From NCBI RefSeq assembly GCF_003352465.1, contig NZ_CP031153.1, forward strand, positions 312,001-376,000: a stretch of DNA of 64,000 bases, written 5' to 3'. Each line of letters begins with the position of its first letter. Position 1 is the first letter of the stretch. This DNA comes from Kordia sp. SMS9 (GTDB taxonomy: Bacteria; Bacteroidota; Bacteroidia; Flavobacteriales; Flavobacteriaceae). The position numbers and the translations under genes were made by a program. Under the pieces are notes generated by a model. The model saw nothing but the letters and a program-made list of their open reading frames with translations. It was not told the origin of the DNA and did no database searches. Of this stretch, positions 62,414 to 64,000 are shown piece after piece.

Positions 62414-62623
62414 ATGAAAACACCCTCAAAATCACATATCATTCGATTCGTAATTGTGTTGGTTATTGGTGCTGGAATCTTACTGTATTTTAATACATTC
62501 CATAACTTCAATTACCAACTAGCTCCTACTGATACTGCAATTCACTCAAACCTTTATACACACCATTTTCTAACAAAATCAATTCATCATGCGTGCCAGT
62601 TTCATGAATCTTTCCGTGTTTGA
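62414..62623 (+). CDS. Uncertain small ORF with N-terminal membrane helix
   Basis: A 69-aa frame: residues 1-33 look like a real membrane start (MKTPSKSHIIRFVIVLVIGA), but the rest overlaps the 3' end of the ABC exporter on the other strand and reads poorly. It may be a gene whose 3' end was lost when the neighbouring gene came into place, or a chance ORF. Confidence 0.25.
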   Translation: MKTPSKSHIIRFVIVLVIGAGILLYFNTFHNFNYQLAPTDTAIHSNLYTHHFLTKSIHHACQFHESFRV

Positions 62624-64000
62624 TGACCAAAATCGTATCGCAATCTTTGATCGTTGATAAACGATGCGCAATGATAAACGACGTTCTTCCTACCATCAAT
62701 CTGTCCAATGCTTCCTGAATTAACAGTTCCGATTCAGAATCTAACGAACTTGTAGCTTCGTCCAAAATTAAGATGGAAGGATTTTTTAAAATCGCTCTCG
62801 CAATGGCAATCCGTTGTTTTTGTCCACCCGACAATTGAATGCCTCGATCGCCTACAAAAGTTTCGTATCCGTCTGGAAAATTCATGATAAAATCGTGTGC
62901 ATTGGCGTCTTTTGCAGCAGCGATAATTTCTTCTTCCGTAGCGTTCAAATCGCCATAAATAATATTTTCTTTGATCGTTCCACCAAACAAAATCACTTCT
63001 TGAGGCACTAACGCCATTTCGTTTCGAAGTTTGCTCAATTCAAACTCTTTTGCGGGAATTCCATCAAACAAAATCGTACCCGAACTCGGTTGATAAAACT
63101 GTAATAACAACGCAGACAGGGTAGATTTCCCCGAACCAGACGTACCGACCAACGCAATTTGTTTTCCCGCTTCTACATGTAGTGAAATATTTTTCAAAAC
63201 CTCTACATCCAAGCGTGAATCGTAGGCAAAGTTTACATTTTGAAGTGTTACTGTTCCGTTTAACTGTAACGGATCTTTGATTGGCTCTAAAATAATATTT
63301 TCGGTGTTTCCTTCTAAGATTTTCATCAAGCTTTCCGTAGCGCCAAGTGCTTTTTGAATTTTTGCATATAAATCGGGCAATCCGCCAATAGAACCGCCAA
63401 TAAAAATGGTATACAATATAAAACTAATGAAATGTTTTCCGCTAATATCTCCAGCTTCTACCATTAATTTTCCTTGCCAAATGACAAACACAATCGAGCC
63501 AAACATACAGAAGATAATCAACGTCCCAAAAAACCCTTGCCATTTGACAATTTTCATAGTTTTGTCGCGCACTTTCAACACAGTTCGTGTATACCGTTTG
63601 ATTTCAAAAAATTCATTCACAAACGATTTTACATTCGAGATTCCCATCAAACTTTCTTCTAAAATTGCATTGGATTTTGCAGCGTATTCCTGAGTTTCCA
63701 TAGAAACTTTTTTGATAAAATTCCCAAAAAACATACCAATGATTGCTACCACAGGAACGACGGCTAAGGTAATTAAACACAATTTTGGAGACATTAAAAA
63801 CAGTGCTGTCAAACAAATGACTACCGTAATAATTTGCCCAATAAAAGAAGGCAATGTCGTATTGAAGGTGTCGCGCAACAATTCAATATCTGTGGCAACT
63901 CTACTTGTCAACTCGCCTACTTTATTTTCATTAAAAAACTGCAACGGCGAGGTCACCATTTTTTGAAAAGCTTGTACTTTGATATCTTTCATCGTGTTCG
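62526..64000 (-). CDS. ABC exporter, membrane domain fused to ATPase (5' end outside window)
   Basis: The visible 491 codons run from the right edge, in frame beyond the ATG at 63992, so the gene begins outside the window. The membrane part has the ABC transporter family motif FFNENKVGELTSRVATDIELL and several helices. The ATPase part has Walker A GTSGSGKST (about residue 283), Q-loop QEVILFGGTI, the signature LSGGQKQR, Walker B ILILDEATSS and IIAHRLST. This is the MsbA/multidrug-type exporter; whether an N-terminal C39 peptidase domain precedes it cannot be seen. If present, it could export the GG-leader peptide, but that is speculation. Confidence 0.95.
   Translation of the reverse strand, partial: NTMKDIKVQAFQKMVTSPLQFFNENKVGELTSRVATDIELLRDTFNTTLPSFIGQIITVVICLTALFLMSPKLCLITLAVVPVVAIIGMFFGNFIKKVSMETQEYAAKSNAILEESLMGISNVKSFVNEFFEIKRYTRTVLKVRDKTMKIVKWQGFFGTLIIFCMFGSIVFVIWQGKLMVEAGDISGKHFISFILYTIFIGGSIGGLPDLYAKIQKALGATESLMKILEGNTENIILEPIKDPLQLNGTVTLQNVNFAYDSRLDVEVLKNISLHVEAGKQIALVGTSGSGKSTLSALLLQFYQPSSGTILFDGIPAKEFELSKLRNEMALVPQEVILFGGTIKENIIYGDLNATEEEIIAAAKDANAHDFIMNFPDGYETFVGDRGIQLSGGQKQRIAIARAILKNPSILILDEATSSLDSESELLIQEALDRLMVGRTSFIIAHRLSTIKDCDTILVIKHGKIHETGTHDELILLENGVYKGLSELQYQ

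Noticed and set aside
62526..64000. ABC exporter as the dedicated transporter of the GG-leader peptide
   Set aside because: The N-terminal region where a C39 peptidase would be is outside the window; the visible part looks like a general MsbA-type exporter.

Overview
The window looks like a chromosomal segment of a marine Flavobacteriaceae bacterium, probably close to Kordia. This is a judgement from protein style, not a database result. DNA is AT-rich, several promoters resemble the Bacteroidota -7 element TAnnTTTG, and Shine-Dalgarno sequences are scarce. Type IX secretion (T9SS) sorting domains, a GldM-like protein, a Lacal_2735-type small protein, GG-leader peptides and a TPR histidine kinase with a LuxR-type regulator all point the same way. 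I saw no rRNA, tRNA, CRISPR array, transposase or phage module.

Layout. 0-2.1 kb: tail of a probable aromatic amino acid hydroxylase, an orphan RiPP-like precursor, and GSCFA and small secreted genes behind alaS. 2.1-8.2 kb: alaS, then an M23 peptidase/MerR pair and a lemA/TPM/TPM operon. 8.2-8.7 kb: a gene-free stretch of intergenic repeats. 8.7-17.2 kb: T9SS type B adhesin-like protein, alpha/beta hydrolase, a paralogous secreted pair (one with an ExbD-like end), an outer-membrane beta-barrel protein and a 2H phosphoesterase. 17.2-21.1 kb: a GldM-N-like protein, der and era; a 162-bp MITE-like element abuts the der start. 21.3-25.6 kb: TetR regulator, small membrane protein, SulP transporter, universal stress protein and beta-carbonic anhydrase, a likely bicarbonate module. 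25.7-26.9 kb: small proteins and one decayed gene.

27.0-32.3 kb is the most coherent unit: a Cys-containing Crp/Fnr regulator, TauE/SafE transporter, ETHE1-type persulfide dioxygenase with rhodanese domains, a single-domain rhodanese and two YeeE/YedE halves. Five near-identical palindromes (TGTAAC-N4-GTTACW) precede the transcription units, each with a possible -7 box at a nearly constant distance. I read this as a self-regulated reactive-sulfur regulon.

32.5-46 kb: secreted peptidase, two-component system, membrane peptidase, a three-gene MORN/lipoprotein operon, an odd 263-aa protein, methyltransferase, oxidoreductase and DinB. 46-49.2 kb: CorA, two MscS channels and a DUF1328 protein. 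49.5-55.2 kb: an SRAP-fold protein lacking its catalytic residues, an AraC regulator, outer-membrane proteins and the radical-SAM/TIGR03915 DNA-repair pair. 55.6-59.7 kb: an accessory secreted island with a fibre-like protein, a T9SS metalloprotease, a 55-aa double-glycine peptide and a frameshifted RICIN-like lectin. 60-62.1 kb: ECF sigma factor, a HEAT-repeat membrane partner and a DUF4097-like secreted protein. The second MITE-like copy follows, and the window ends inside an ABC exporter gene.
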